Program-made: the position numbers and the translations under genes
The notes under the pieces: generated by a model
What the model was told of the DNA's origin: nothing
The model's input: the letters and a program-made list of their open reading frames with translations, nothing else
Database searches by the model: none
Shown here: positions 25,904-33,993 of the stretch, in pieces
Layout of the letters: each line of letters starts with the position of its first letter
Position numbering within the stretch: position 1 is the first letter of the stretch
Source of the DNA: Alterisphingorhabdus sp051668705
GTDB taxonomy: Bacteria > Pseudomonadota > Alphaproteobacteria > Sphingomonadales > Sphingomonadaceae
Reading direction: 5' to 3'
Assembly: GCF_051668705.1 (NCBI RefSeq)
Contig: NZ_CP196351.1
Span: 124,001-188,000 of the forward strand
Length of the DNA: 64,000 nucleotides

Positions 25904-26512
25904 ATTGCCCCCCATCACATTACCATATTCTTTAATGCGTAAAGCGCGATAGTTTCAACGCCGTATTTCCAATACATCCAGCAATGAGAGGGAAACCGGT
26001 GGAAAATACTGACTTCAGCGGGGCCGCCCTTGTCAGCTTGGCTGGACAGTATTTTGTGAACATATTTTACGCAAATTTTTATCAACATCTCTGGACATGA
26101 TTTCGCATGGTTTTTTCTCACAGGCCGAAAAATAAATCCGTTTTTTAAGGGAAACCATGAAACTCAAGGCCTTGGCTTTATTTGCTGCATTTTGCTGCGG
26201 TGAAACGAATCGGGCGTGCGGTGAACCGAGTCCCTAAACTGTCATTTACCCTCTTGCGTCTGAATCGAATATGGGCACAATAGGTAGTGTAGTTCGAAAC
26301 GTGGCATAGCAACCTATAGTATCTCTATAAAATGGTAGCGGCAAAACCGTTGTTACCAAATGATACTTTTTGCCATGTATCGCACTTGGGGGGCGAAATC
26401 TTGATACGGTCTTGCAACGTATCAAAAAAATGCGCTGTATCCGCACGGGCAAAACAGGCTGAAAAAGATTCGTCTTGCGAATCGAACGAAGCAAGAACAT
26501 TATGAGGCAATT
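25904..26512. promoter_or_regulatory. nrdA: long divergent control region of hscC and nrdA
   Basis: About 600 bp between divergent genes. It holds five GANTC sites (26207-26211, 26228-26232, 26262-26266, 26467-26471, 26479-26483), where about one per 256 bp is expected. GANTC is the CcrM methylation motif of alphaproteobacteria. It also contains a perfect inverted repeat TTGATACG-N9-CGTATCAA at 26401-26425 and GATTCG-N5-CGAATC at 26467-26483, shortly before nrdA. A 26-codon ORF with a ribosome-binding site lies inside (26157-26237). I could not assign a convincing NrdR box. Confidence 0.5.
26157..26237 (+). CDS. possible 26-residue leader or remnant peptide
   Basis: An ATG preceded by TTAAGGGAAACC opens a 26-codon frame, MKLKALALFAAFCCGETNR followed by ACGEPSP and a stop. 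The start is hydrophobic and signal-peptide-like, with a CC pair. It may be an upstream peptide for nrdA, 275 nt ahead of it, or the remnant of a decayed lipoprotein gene. Expression is unproven. Confidence 0.3.
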   Translation: MKLKALALFAAFCCGETNRACGEPSP

Positions 26513-28501
26513 ATGGATTTCAGAGATACAGCGCAGGATAATCTGGTGGATCAAAATAAGACAATAGAAACCAGCGATGGCGGTGCTATCGGTAGTGCGT
26601 CAGGCAATGCAGAGGAGGCGATGTTGATCGTTGAAGCCAAGGAAGAGACTGCCTCTGTGACTGAAGAGAAGGTCGAATCTTCTAGCAAGACCGTTAATGC
26701 GCGTCGCTTTACAATTATTACCGATGATTCGCGCGATGATAATCTGACCGAATTTGGCAAAGAGACACTGCAAGACCGTTATTTGTTGCCGAATGAAAGC
26801 TATCAGGATCTGTTCGCACGTGTGGCAGATGCCTATGCTGATGATCAGGATCACGCGCAGCGGCTTTATGACTATATTTCCAAACTCTGGTTCATGCCGG
26901 CCACGCCCGTGCTTTCCAATGGCGGAACAGGGCGCGGCCTGCCCATTTCCTGCTATTTGAACAGCGTTGATGATAGCTTGGGCGGCATTGTTAACACTTG
27001 GAATGAAAATGTTTGGCTGGCCAGTAAGGGCGGCGGCATTGGCACCTATTGGGGCAGTGTGCGCGGCATTGGTGAGCCGGTTGGCCTGAACGGCAAAACT
27101 AGCGGCATCATCCCTTTTGTGCGGGTTATGGACAGCTTGACGCTGGCGATTTCGCAAGGCTCTTTGCGCCGTGGCAGCGCGGCCTGTTATCTGGATGTCG
27201 ATCATCCGGAGATTGAGGAATTTCTCGAAATCCGTAAGCCATCAGGCGACTTTAACCGCAAAGCGCTGAATCTGCATCATGGCGTATTGCTAACCGACGA
27301 ATTTATGGAAGCGGTGCGCGATGGGTCTGAGTTCAACCTGAAGTCACCCAAAACAGGTGAAGTGCGTGGCACGGTTGATGCACGTTCGCTTTTCCAGAAA
27401 CTGGTCGAAACACGTCTGGCGACCGGCGAACCCTATATCATTTTCAACGATACCGTGAACCGCACCATGCCCAAGCATCATCGTGATCTTGGCTTGAAAG
27501 TATCGACATCCAATCTGTGCAGCGAAATCACATTGCCAACCGGCCGTGATCATCTTGGCAATGATCGGACGGCAGTGTGCTGTCTTTCGTCCCTAAACCT
27601 TGAAAAATGGGATGAATGGTCAGTTGAAGATATGTTTGTTGAGGATGTTATGCGCTTCCTTGATAATGTGTTGCAGGATTATATTGACCGTGCGCCGGAT
27701 GAAATGGCGCGGGCCAAATATTCTGCTGCTCGCGAACGTTCGGTCGGCTTGGGCGTAATGGGTTTCCACTCATTCTTACAGGCCCGTAAGTTGGGTTTTG
27801 AAAGTGCTTTGGCAAAATCATGGAATATGAAAATCTTCAAACATATTCATGCCAAGGCCAGCGAAGCATCAATGATGCTGGCAAAAGAGCGCGGACCCTG
27901 TCCTGATGCTGCTGACCAGGGTGTGATGGAGCGCTTCTCCTGCAAAATGGCAATTGCGCCAACGGCGTCAATCTCCATCATTTGTGGCGGGGCATCAGCC
28001 TGTATTGAGCCTATTCCGGCCAATATCTATACGCACAAAACCCTTTCGGGCAGCTTCATTGTGAAAAATCCTTATCTGGAAAAACTGCTCAAGGAAAAAT
28101 CAAAAGACAGCGCGAATGTCTGGAACTCTATCCTTGAAAAAGGTGGCTCGGTTCAACATCTTGATTTCCTTTCTGTAGAAGAGAAAGAAAGCTTCAAAAC
28201 CAGTTTTGAAATTGATCAGCGCTGGCTGCTAGAACTGGCTGCGGATCGCACGCCCTATATTGATCAGGCGCAATCGCTGAACCTCTTCATACCAGCCGAT
28301 GTTGATAAATGGGACTTGCTGATGCTGCACTTCCGTGCGTGGGAATTGGGCATTAAATCGCTTTATTATCTGCGTTCAAAATCTGTGCAGCGGGCCGGTT
28401 TTGCTGGCGGTGTTGAGGCAGATAATACGCTTGACCCCAAACAGGTTGAATTGGCGACTGCGGAAACAACCGATTATGATGAATGTCTGGCCTGCCAATA
28501 A
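26513..28501 (+). CDS. nrdA: class I ribonucleotide reductase large subunit
   Basis: A 662-residue ribonucleoside-diphosphate reductase alpha chain, which makes deoxyribonucleotides. Catalytic residues are visible: Cys in LPISCYLNS, the N-C-E triad in TSNLCSEI, the redox Cys in TAVCCLSSLNL, the radical-transfer tyrosines in KSLYYLRSKS, and a C-terminal redox pair CLAC (end ...DECLACQ). The first 65 residues are an acidic low-complexity stretch. The ATP-cone with its VIKRDG-type motif, the usual overall activity site, is absent, so dATP feedback would have to work differently or not at all. nrdB is not adjacent: two sugar-modification genes lie between. Confidence 0.95.
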   Translation: MDFRDTAQDNLVDQNKTIETSDGGAIGSASGNAEEAMLIVEAKEETASVTEEKVESSSKTVNARRFTIITDDSRDDNLTEFGKETLQDRYLLPNESYQDLFARVADAYADDQDHAQRLYDYISKLWFMPATPVLSNGGTGRGLPISCYLNSVDDSLGGIVNTWNENVWLASKGGGIGTYWGSVRGIGEPVGLNGKTSGIIPFVRVMDSLTLAISQGSLRRGSAACYLDVDHPEIEEFLEIRKPSGDFNRKALNLHHGVLLTDEFMEAVRDGSEFNLKSPKTGEVRGTVDARSLFQKLVETRLATGEPYIIFNDTVNRTMPKHHRDLGLKVSTSNLCSEITLPTGRDHLGNDRTAVCCLSSLNLEKWDEWSVEDMFVEDVMRFLDNVLQDYIDRAPDEMARAKYSAARERSVGLGVMGFHSFLQARKLGFESALAKSWNMKIFKHIHAKASEASMMLAKERGPCPDAADQGVMERFSCKMAIAPTASISIICGGASACIEPIPANIYTHKTLSGSFIVKNPYLEKLLKEKSKDSANVWNSILEKGGSVQHLDFLSVEEKESFKTSFEIDQRWLLELAADRTPYIDQAQSLNLFIPADVDKWDLLMLHFRAWELGIKSLYYLRSKSVQRAGFAGGVEADNTLDPKQVELATAETTDYDECLACQ

Positions 28502-28528
28502 ATCTGAGCACGCTATATTGGTTGCCCG

Positions 28529-28615
28529 TTGGTGAGCATGCGACTTCGCAGCTGCGTCACCAAATCCAAACCCATATTTTCAATTTTGTGGTTATCACCG
28601 CATTGAAAATATGGG
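28529..28615 (+). other. two tandem stem-loops after nrdA
   Basis: The first hairpin pairs TTGGTGA (28529-28535) with TCACCAA (28557-28563) and has an inner TGCGA-CT-TCGCA stem. The second is a perfect 14-bp inverted repeat, CCCATATTTTCAAT (28571-28584) with ATTGAAAATATGGG (28602-28615) and a 17-nt loop. There is no T-tract, so a rho-independent terminator is not shown. They may protect the nrdA mRNA 3' end or insulate it from the next gene. Confidence 0.6.
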
Positions 28616-28655
28616 TGGGGTAAAGGCTGGTGAATAGGAAGTTAAGTAACCGATT

Positions 28656-29405
28656 ATGAAACGCCAGCTTCGCAACCTACAGACATTTTTTCCGTTTATA
28701 CGGCCTGCGAAATTTGGCGCTTATAATGCTGCTGCACGATATCTCGGGCTGCGCATCCAGTCAGAGTTTCGCGTTCTTGCTTCATCTATGGCTGGCGGCG
28801 TAGCGGTCGATATTGGTGGCAATTGGGGCCAAAGTATTTTGGCATTTAAGCGTATGGCGCGCCCGTCCAAAATCATCAGCTTTGAGCCCAATCAGATTTT
28901 GGCCAATCGCCTGAAACATGCTTTTCGCAAAGATGATAAGGTAGAGATACAGGCTTGTGCGCTGGCCCATAAACGCGGGAATTTCACTCTCTTTGTACCG
29001 CATTATCGCAACTATATTTATGATGGTCTCGCATCACTTGATGAGGGGGAGGCGCGCAACTGGCTCAATCCCCGCCGCATGATGGGTTTTGACCCTGACA
29101 AGCTGCGCCTTGTGGAACAGACTGTGCCTGTTGAGACGCTGGATTCTTTTGATCTTGCGCCAGACTTTGTGAAAATTGACGTACAGGGCGTGGGTTTGGC
29201 GGTTGTTAAAGGCGGCATGGAAACTTTTCGCCGCAATCAGCCCATTTCGATCATTGAAAGACCTGGCCGAGAATTGGTCGCTCTGCTCGATTCTATGGGT
29301 CTAAAAGCCTATCGCTTTCACAAGGGGCGGTTGGACACCGCATGGAACAGGGCCTTTAATTGCGTGTTTTTGACAGATAAACATCGCATGGAAATGGGGC
29401 TGTAA
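28656..29405 (+). CDS. FkbM family methyltransferase
   Basis: A 249-residue SAM-dependent O-methyltransferase of the FkbM family. The SAM-binding motif I is AVDIGGNWGQSILAF, followed by IISFEPNQILANRL and the FkbM hallmarks VETLDSFDLAPDFVKIDVQGVGLAVVKGG and ISIIERPG. Members methylate sugars, lipids or small molecules. Next to a glycosyltransferase the likely target is a surface glycan, though this is inferred. The stop is directly followed by the TTG start of the glycosyltransferase. Placement inside the nrdA-nrdB interval is unusual. Confidence 0.85.
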   Translation: MKRQLRNLQTFFPFIRPAKFGAYNAAARYLGLRIQSEFRVLASSMAGGVAVDIGGNWGQSILAFKRMARPSKIISFEPNQILANRLKHAFRKDDKVEIQACALAHKRGNFTLFVPHYRNYIYDGLASLDEGEARNWLNPRRMMGFDPDKLRLVEQTVPVETLDSFDLAPDFVKIDVQGVGLAVVKGGMETFRRNQPISIIERPGRELVALLDSMGLKAYRFHKGRLDTAWNRAFNCVFLTDKHRMEMGL

Positions 29406-30707
29406 TTGACGCAAGACCGCCCTTTGAATGTGCTTTTGGTAACGCCAAACTTCCCGCCTTATGCCATGGCAGGGGCAGCGCGTACCGGCGCATTGGCGCG
29501 GCATTGGGCACGGCAGAATGTGCATGTCTATATCTTATCTGCACGCAATGACGATGCTCATGGCCTGCATGATGCGCTGGAAAATGATCATATCCATCCG
29601 GAGTTTTTGGCCATTGATCGCGAAACAGCATCACCCGCTGCACAGCAAGCGGCATCAGACACAAAGCCCAGCCTGAACAGAGACCCGGGCGCGTTTCGGC
29701 GGCTCATCTGGGGCTTGCGCGCTTTGCCTGATCGCTATCACCCTCACTGGAGCGCGCGGGCCGCTGAGCGTGGAGCGGCGATCATACGCGATAATGCTAT
29801 TGATTGTATTTATTCATCCGGCCCGCCGCACAGCGTACATATCGCAGCTGCGGAAATTAAACGCGCGACCGGCCTGCCTTGGATATGCGAACAGCGTGAC
29901 CTTTGGGTGGGCAATCCTTTTGCAGATAGGCCATGGATAACCGAGGCGCTCAATAAGAGACTGGCGCGCAAGGCATTGTCGTTGGCCGATGCCTTTGTGG
30001 GGGTAACACATGGCACAGTGGCCGAACTGCAAAGCCAGCATGATGCGCCTGTTCTGCTCGCTTATAATGGCCTTGACCCTGCGGACTTTGAGGGGATTGA
30101 TGGTGGCGATGTGCCGCCGCCGCTGGATCCGGACAAACTTACCATTGTCCACCCCGGTGTCATTTATGCGGAAAAGCGCGACCCCAGCCCATTATTCGCG
30201 GCAGTGGCCAAGATGGAGACGGCCAGCCGAAACGCTATTCGCATGATCTTCTTCCATGACGAATATGATTATGTGCGCGGTCTGGCGCAGACTTATGGCG
30301 TAATGGATCAGGTCGAATTTCGGCCTATGGTACCGCGTCACGATGTGCTGGCGCTGGAGCGTCAGGCGGATTTGCTGCTGCTCGCCCATTGGGATGATCC
30401 GCGCGGCGATGCGATTATTCCTGGCAAGGTGTTTGAATATATCGGTGCGCGCCGCCCGATCATTGCAACCGCTTCTGCCAGCAGCGAAGTGGCGCAGATT
30501 GTCCGCCAAGGCAATTTTGGCCTGTCTGGCGCAACGCCGGATGAGATTGCCGCGCATCTTAGCTATTGGATTGAGGAAAAGCACAAAGCCGGCGGCCGTG
30601 TTCCCGATCTGCCAGCCGACCCCATTGCTGATTTTACCCGTGATCGTCAGTTTGAAAAAGTCGATGCACTGATCAACCAGATTCTACCCACAGGCAGGGG
30701 AATATAA
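29406..30707 (+). CDS. GT4-type glycosyltransferase
   Basis: A 433-residue GT-B glycosyltransferase. The N-terminal domain opens with NVLLVTPNFPPYAMAGAARTGALARHWARQ, as in glycosyltransferase 4-like proteins. The C-terminal nucleotide-sugar domain shows LTIVHPGVIY, FRPMVPRHDVLALERQADLLLLAHWDD and IIPGKVFEYIGARRPIIA, the E-x7-E-like region of GT4. The start is TTG at 29406, immediately after the FkbM stop codon, so the pair is coupled. The acceptor is unknown; envelope polysaccharide is the likely pathway. nrdB begins 66 nt downstream. Confidence 0.83.
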   Translation: MTQDRPLNVLLVTPNFPPYAMAGAARTGALARHWARQNVHVYILSARNDDAHGLHDALENDHIHPEFLAIDRETASPAAQQAASDTKPSLNRDPGAFRRLIWGLRALPDRYHPHWSARAAERGAAIIRDNAIDCIYSSGPPHSVHIAAAEIKRATGLPWICEQRDLWVGNPFADRPWITEALNKRLARKALSLADAFVGVTHGTVAELQSQHDAPVLLAYNGLDPADFEGIDGGDVPPPLDPDKLTIVHPGVIYAEKRDPSPLFAAVAKMETASRNAIRMIFFHDEYDYVRGLAQTYGVMDQVEFRPMVPRHDVLALERQADLLLLAHWDDPRGDAIIPGKVFEYIGARRPIIATASASSEVAQIVRQGNFGLSGATPDEIAAHLSYWIEEKHKAGGRVPDLPADPIADFTRDRQFEKVDALINQILPTGRGI

Positions 30708-30773
30708 AATGCGCCCTGTCTTCATTTCCATCAAAAAACCACTATATTTAAGCATGTCCGAGGAGCAGAATCC

Positions 30774-31829
30774 ATGTCACTTTTAGAAGCCCGCACCCAG
30801 TATAAACCCTTTGATTATCCATGGGCCTATGACTTTTGGAAACGCCAGCAACAGATTCACTGGATGCCTGAAGAGGTTCCTTTGGGTGAAGATTGCCGCG
30901 ATTGGGCGCAAAAGATTACTGAGCATGAGCGCAATCTGCTCACGCAAATTTTCCGCTTTTTCACACAAGCCGATGTTGAGGTGCAAAATTGCTACCATGA
31001 TAAATATGGCCGTGTGTTCAAGCCGACCGAAGTGAAGATGATGCTGACCGCGTTCAGCAATATGGAAACCGTGCATATCGCTGCTTATTCGCATTTGCTG
31101 GATACAATCGGCATGCCGGAAAGCGAATATGGCATGTTCCTCGAATATGAGGAAATGGCCGCAAAACATGATTATCTGAACGAATTTGGCGTTGATAATG
31201 ATGCGGATATTGCCCGCACTTTGGCCATGTTTGGCGGCTTTACTGAAGGGCTGCAGCTATTTGCCAGCTTTGCCATGCTGATGAACTTCCCGCGTTTCAA
31301 CAAGATGAAGGGCATGGGGCAGATTGTTAGCTGGTCCGTACGCGATGAGTCGCTGCACTGCGAAGGCATTACCCGCCTGTTCCATGAATTTGTGCGCGAG
31401 CGTGATTGCCTGACCAAGGCTGTGAAAGAAGATATTATCGATTGTTGTCAAAAGACAGTACGTCTTGAAGATGCGTTTATCGATCTGGCTTTTCAGGACG
31501 GCCCGGTCAGCGGCATGACGGCGAAAGAGATTAAGAAATATATCCGCTATATCGCTGATTGGCGCTTGGGCCAGCTGGGCTTTTCACCGGTCTATATGGT
31601 GGAAGAACACCCGCTGCCATGGCTCGCACCATTGCTGAACGGTGTGGAGCACGCCAACTTCTTCGAAACCCGCGCTACCGAATATTCCAAAGGCGCAACC
31701 CGCGGCGACTGGAACACCGTCTGGGCCAGCTTCGACAAACGCAAAGGCAAACCAGCAGACCCCGCCAATTGCGCCGCCGAAGATGAAGGTGCAGGCCTGT
31801 TCGACACTGCTGAGGTTGCTGCGGAGTAG
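30774..31829 (+). CDS. nrdB: class I ribonucleotide reductase small subunit
   Basis: A 351-residue beta chain that houses the diiron-tyrosyl radical cofactor. Ligands are D67, E98 and H101 (METVHIAAY), E159 (FTEGLQLF), E192 and H195 (DESLHCEG). The radical Tyr is Y105, four residues after H101 as in E. coli Y122/H118, so this is a tyrosyl-radical type and not a Phe-substituted class Ic. GAGGAG is 9 nt before the ATG. The 66-nt gap before the gene contains CCACTATATTTAAG, only a weak match to an NrdR box. A small ORF follows 3 nt after the stop. Confidence 0.96.
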   Translation: MSLLEARTQYKPFDYPWAYDFWKRQQQIHWMPEEVPLGEDCRDWAQKITEHERNLLTQIFRFFTQADVEVQNCYHDKYGRVFKPTEVKMMLTAFSNMETVHIAAYSHLLDTIGMPESEYGMFLEYEEMAAKHDYLNEFGVDNDADIARTLAMFGGFTEGLQLFASFAMLMNFPRFNKMKGMGQIVSWSVRDESLHCEGITRLFHEFVRERDCLTKAVKEDIIDCCQKTVRLEDAFIDLAFQDGPVSGMTAKEIKKYIRYIADWRLGQLGFSPVYMVEEHPLPWLAPLLNGVEHANFFETRATEYSKGATRGDWNTVWASFDKRKGKPADPANCAAEDEGAGLFDTAEVAAE

Positions 31830-31832
31830 TTT

Positions 31833-32069
31833 ATGGTTACACGCACTGATCTCAAAAAGTGGATTATAGACGGCTTGGCTGCACATGGCGGCCAAGCCAC
31901 CATTCCAACTATAGCAAAGCATATTTGGGATAATCATGAGAGCGAGCTGCGGCAATCCGGCGATCTATTCTATACATGGCAATATGCCATGCGTTGGGCA
32001 GGTCAGAATCTGCAAAAAGAAGGAAAGCTATCGAAAAAGGGTAGCAAACGACAGTGGATACTTCTCTAG
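31833..32069 (+). CDS. small winged-helix-like protein
   Basis: A 78-residue protein starting 3 nt after the nrdB stop. The pattern DLKKWIIDGLAAHGGQATIPTIAKHIWDNH...LFYTWQYAMRWAGQNLQKEGKLSKKGSKRQWIL fits a compact winged helix: three helices, then a two-stranded wing with the basic KKGSKRQW turn. A role in DNA binding is plausible but not established. Co-transcription with nrdB is likely from the spacing. I do not recognise a named family. Confidence 0.65.
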   Translation: MVTRTDLKKWIIDGLAAHGGQATIPTIAKHIWDNHESELRQSGDLFYTWQYAMRWAGQNLQKEGKLSKKGSKRQWILL

Positions 32070-32103
32070 ATATTCGTGTAATTTTACTAATCTGAGTTAA
32101 AGC

Positions 32104-32181
32104 CGTCATCCCGAGCTTGTTTAGGGATCCCAATCCGTACGCACCCTCTGCTAGAGATGCTGAAACAAGTTCAGCATGACG
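32104..32181. repeat. inverted pair of 26-bp palindromic repeat units
   Basis: Unit 1 (32104-32129) and unit 2 (32156-32181, opposite orientation) share CGTCAT...CTTGTTT...ATC and each folds into a hairpin. They differ at stem positions 7/23 (C-G versus G-C) and 9/21 (C-G versus T-A), both changes compensatory. The pair ends 23 nt before the GIY-YIG gene. Confidence 0.8.
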
Positions 32182-32204
32182 AATAAACAGTATAGATTGT
32201 CGCT

Positions 32205-32507
32205 ATGGAGTTTCAGCCGTGCATCTATATCCTGACAAACAGGCGGCATGGTGTTCCCTATATCGGGGTTACGTCCAATTTGATGCAGCGGATCGCCCAG
32301 CATCGTGAAGGCACATTTGCGGGCTTTGCTAAGCGCTATCAGTTGAAGCGATTGGTGCATTTCGAACAATTTGGTACGATGGAACTGGCGATCACGCGGG
32401 AGAAGCAATTGAAAAACTGGCATCGTTCGTGGAAGATGAACCTGATCGATAAGCATAATTCTGAATGGCGTGACCTAGCAGAAGATTTAGGCCTCTCGCC
32501 TTTATAA
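32205..32507 (+). CDS. GIY-YIG nuclease family protein
   Basis: A 100-residue single-domain GIY-YIG endonuclease. CIYILTNRRHG and PYIGVTSNL form the GIY-YIG core strands, QRIAQHR carries the catalytic Arg, and AITREKQLKNW carries the Glu that binds the metal. The C-terminal WRDLAEDL is typical of the stand-alone members. It is preceded by an inverted pair of palindromic repeats and followed 27 nt later by another unit. A decayed second copy of the same module lies immediately downstream. The role is unknown; involvement in spreading the repeats is a hypothesis. Confidence 0.87.
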   Translation: MEFQPCIYILTNRRHGVPYIGVTSNLMQRIAQHREGTFAGFAKRYQLKRLVHFEQFGTMELAITREKQLKNWHRSWKMNLIDKHNSEWRDLAEDLGLSPL

Positions 32508-32534
32508 TGATTTTCACACCATACCGCACTGCCT

Positions 32535-32615
32535 GTCATCCTGAAAAAAGTTCAGGATGACGCGGGTTCTGGGGTGTGTTCTTTTTCTTCGTCATCCCGA
32601 ACTTGTTTCGGGATC
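32535..32615. repeat. two further units of the same palindromic repeat
   Basis: Unit 3 (32535-32562, reverse orientation) is an almost perfect palindrome, GTCATCCTGAA-AAAAG-TTCAGGATGAC. Unit 4 (32590-32615, forward) has the stem ATCCCGAA/TTTCGGGAT around CTTG. A half unit, GATGCTGAA, follows at 32642-32650, exactly 52 bp from the start of unit 4, the same offset as unit 1 to unit 2. Confidence 0.78.
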
Positions 32616-32692
32616 TTGTGGGTTGGCATGCCTTTGCCGAAGATGCTGAAATATATATGGCATGGCGCAACGGTGGTGTAAGCGTTGATGCT

Positions 32693-32836
32693 ATGGAGTT
32701 TCAGCCTTGTGTCTATATCTTTGCCAATCGGCCGCATCATCTGACCTATATTGGGCGGCTGCATTGGCATTGCCATTTCATGCAGAAATTAGAGCTTGAG
32801 CCGAAATTGGAATATCTGCCCATGGCGCGGTGGTGA
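32693..32836 (+). pseudogene. decayed second GIY-YIG gene copy
   Basis: The frame starts MEFQPCVYIFANR and continues LTYIG, matching the first 23 residues of the intact copy (MEFQPCIYILTNR...PYIG). It then diverges into unrelated sequence and stops after 47 codons, so the Arg and Glu catalytic region is lost. It is preceded by unit 4 and a truncated half unit at the spacing seen in the intact module. Confidence 0.75.
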
Positions 32837-32878
32837 TAGAGCGCTGCTTTGCGCTAATGGATGGCAGGTAATTTGATA

Positions 32879-33331
32879 TCACCCACACCAATCCGGCGTT
32901 GCTTCAAAGGGTGTGCTGGCATGGACCAGTCCTTTATCGGCCAGAACTAAGCCCAAATCTTTGCCTTTGCGCGTGATGGTGCGCAGTTCGCGGCCATATT
33001 GGTCATAGGCGTCTCCGGTCATGATGAATGCGCCGGAGTTAAGCATGTCGCGCAGCGCGGTGCGCGCGGCTTCGCCTTTTTGGTGTTCTGCCGCACATCG
33101 TGAAGGGAAAAGCTCGGGCGCGTCGATGCCGATGATGCGGATGCGGCGCCCTTTATAGCGGAATGTATCGCCATCAATCACACAGGCGTTATTCGCGGCC
33201 CTTGGGCATAGGGCAAAACGCGCCGCTACATTCTCTATTGGCGGCGGCGCAATGGCAAAGGGCGAAAGCGGATGGCGCAATGCCAGTGCCGCAATGCCGA
33301 TAATCATCGCCAGAATGAGCAGGTTTCTCAT
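32879..33331 (-). CDS. SNase-like thermonuclease family protein (copy 1)
   Basis: A 150-residue staphylococcal-nuclease-like protein with an N-terminal membrane anchor or signal (MRNLLILAMIIGIAALALRH). The OB-fold core has CVIDGDTFRYKGRRIRIIGIDAPEL, with the Asp/Arg catalytic set, and DQYGRELRTI. It is probably a periplasmic or membrane-anchored Ca2+-dependent nuclease. The start is taken at 33331 instead of 33385, because this puts the hydrophobic segment at the N-terminus. A paralogue lies at 34367-34921 on the same strand, beyond two plus-strand genes. Confidence 0.83.
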   Translation of the reverse strand: MRNLLILAMIIGIAALALRHPLSPFAIAPPPIENVAARFALCPRAANNACVIDGDTFRYKGRRIRIIGIDAPELFPSRCAAEHQKGEAARTALRDMLNSGAFIMTGDAYDQYGRELRTITRKGKDLGLVLADKGLVHASTPFEATPDWCG

Positions 33332-33411
33332 AGAATAGCGCTTACGGTGCTGCGCCGACAAGGGCAAGCAAAGCGCTTGCTGCATGGCGGCTTTAAAGGC
33401 ATGTTGCGGCT

Positions 33412-33993
33412 ATGACCGATATATCAACACTGCTCGCCAGACTGGCCCTGCTCATGGCCCTTTTACTCTCATTATTTGTCGCGCCTGCAACTGCGCAATT
33501 GCCGCCGGGTTTTGCAACGGGACCGGTCTTTGATGATTATGGGCCACATGCACCGATTGACAGCGACACGCCATTGCCGGCCGATATGCAAATGGCGGTC
33601 GCCTTTGATGTTGCGGTGGCGAGCGAGGGGGAACTCAACCGCACACTGATTTCGGTAACGCGCTTCATCAACATGCACGTGGCCAATGGCATTGCACGGG
33701 ACAATATCCGCGTCGCCGTGGTGGTGCACGGTCCAGCCGTGTTCGATATGGCCATGGACAGCGCATATCTGCGCAAATATGATGGGCAGACGGCCAATCC
33801 CAATGTGCCGCTTGTCGCTGCACTGTTGGCTCAAGACACGGGCGTTGATGTGCAGATGATCATTTGCGGGCAAAGTGCGTCTGCGCAAGGGCTGGCCAAA
33901 AGCGAACTATTGCCTGATGTCAAGATGGAGCTATCCGCCATGACCGCGCATGCACGGCTGCAACAGGCAGACTTTACCCTTAACCCTTTTTGA
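33412..33993 (+). CDS. exported DsrE-family-like protein
   Basis: A 193-residue periplasmic protein. The signal peptide is LLARLALLMALLLSLFVAPATA with cleavage expected after ATA. The mature domain, AFDVAVASEGELNRTLISVTRFINMHV through DNIRVAVVVHGPAVFDM and VQMIICGQSASAQGL, has the DsrE/DsrF fold pattern. A single cysteine in MIICGQSA sits where DsrE proteins carry the sulfur-binding Cys, so sulfur transfer is possible but unproven. The stop overlaps the start of the DUF952 gene (TGATG). Confidence 0.75.
   Translation: MTDISTLLARLALLMALLLSLFVAPATAQLPPGFATGPVFDDYGPHAPIDSDTPLPADMQMAVAFDVAVASEGELNRTLISVTRFINMHVANGIARDNIRVAVVVHGPAVFDMAMDSAYLRKYDGQTANPNVPLVAALLAQDTGVDVQMIICGQSASAQGLAKSELLPDVKMELSAMTAHARLQQADFTLNPF

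Noticed and set aside
26401..26433. Inverted repeat followed by an A-run as a plus-strand terminator
   Set aside because: The run is A, not T, on the strand where transcription toward nrdA would pass, and the opposite strand lacks a T-tract after the stem. It is kept only as an operator or leader candidate.
26600..27205. 201-codon minus-strand open frame inside nrdA
   Set aside because: Shadow of the nrdA reading frame; no family features.
30740..30760. NrdR box upstream of nrdB (CCACTATATTTAAG)
   Set aside because: Only a partial match to the consensus and no paired second box, so it is not called.
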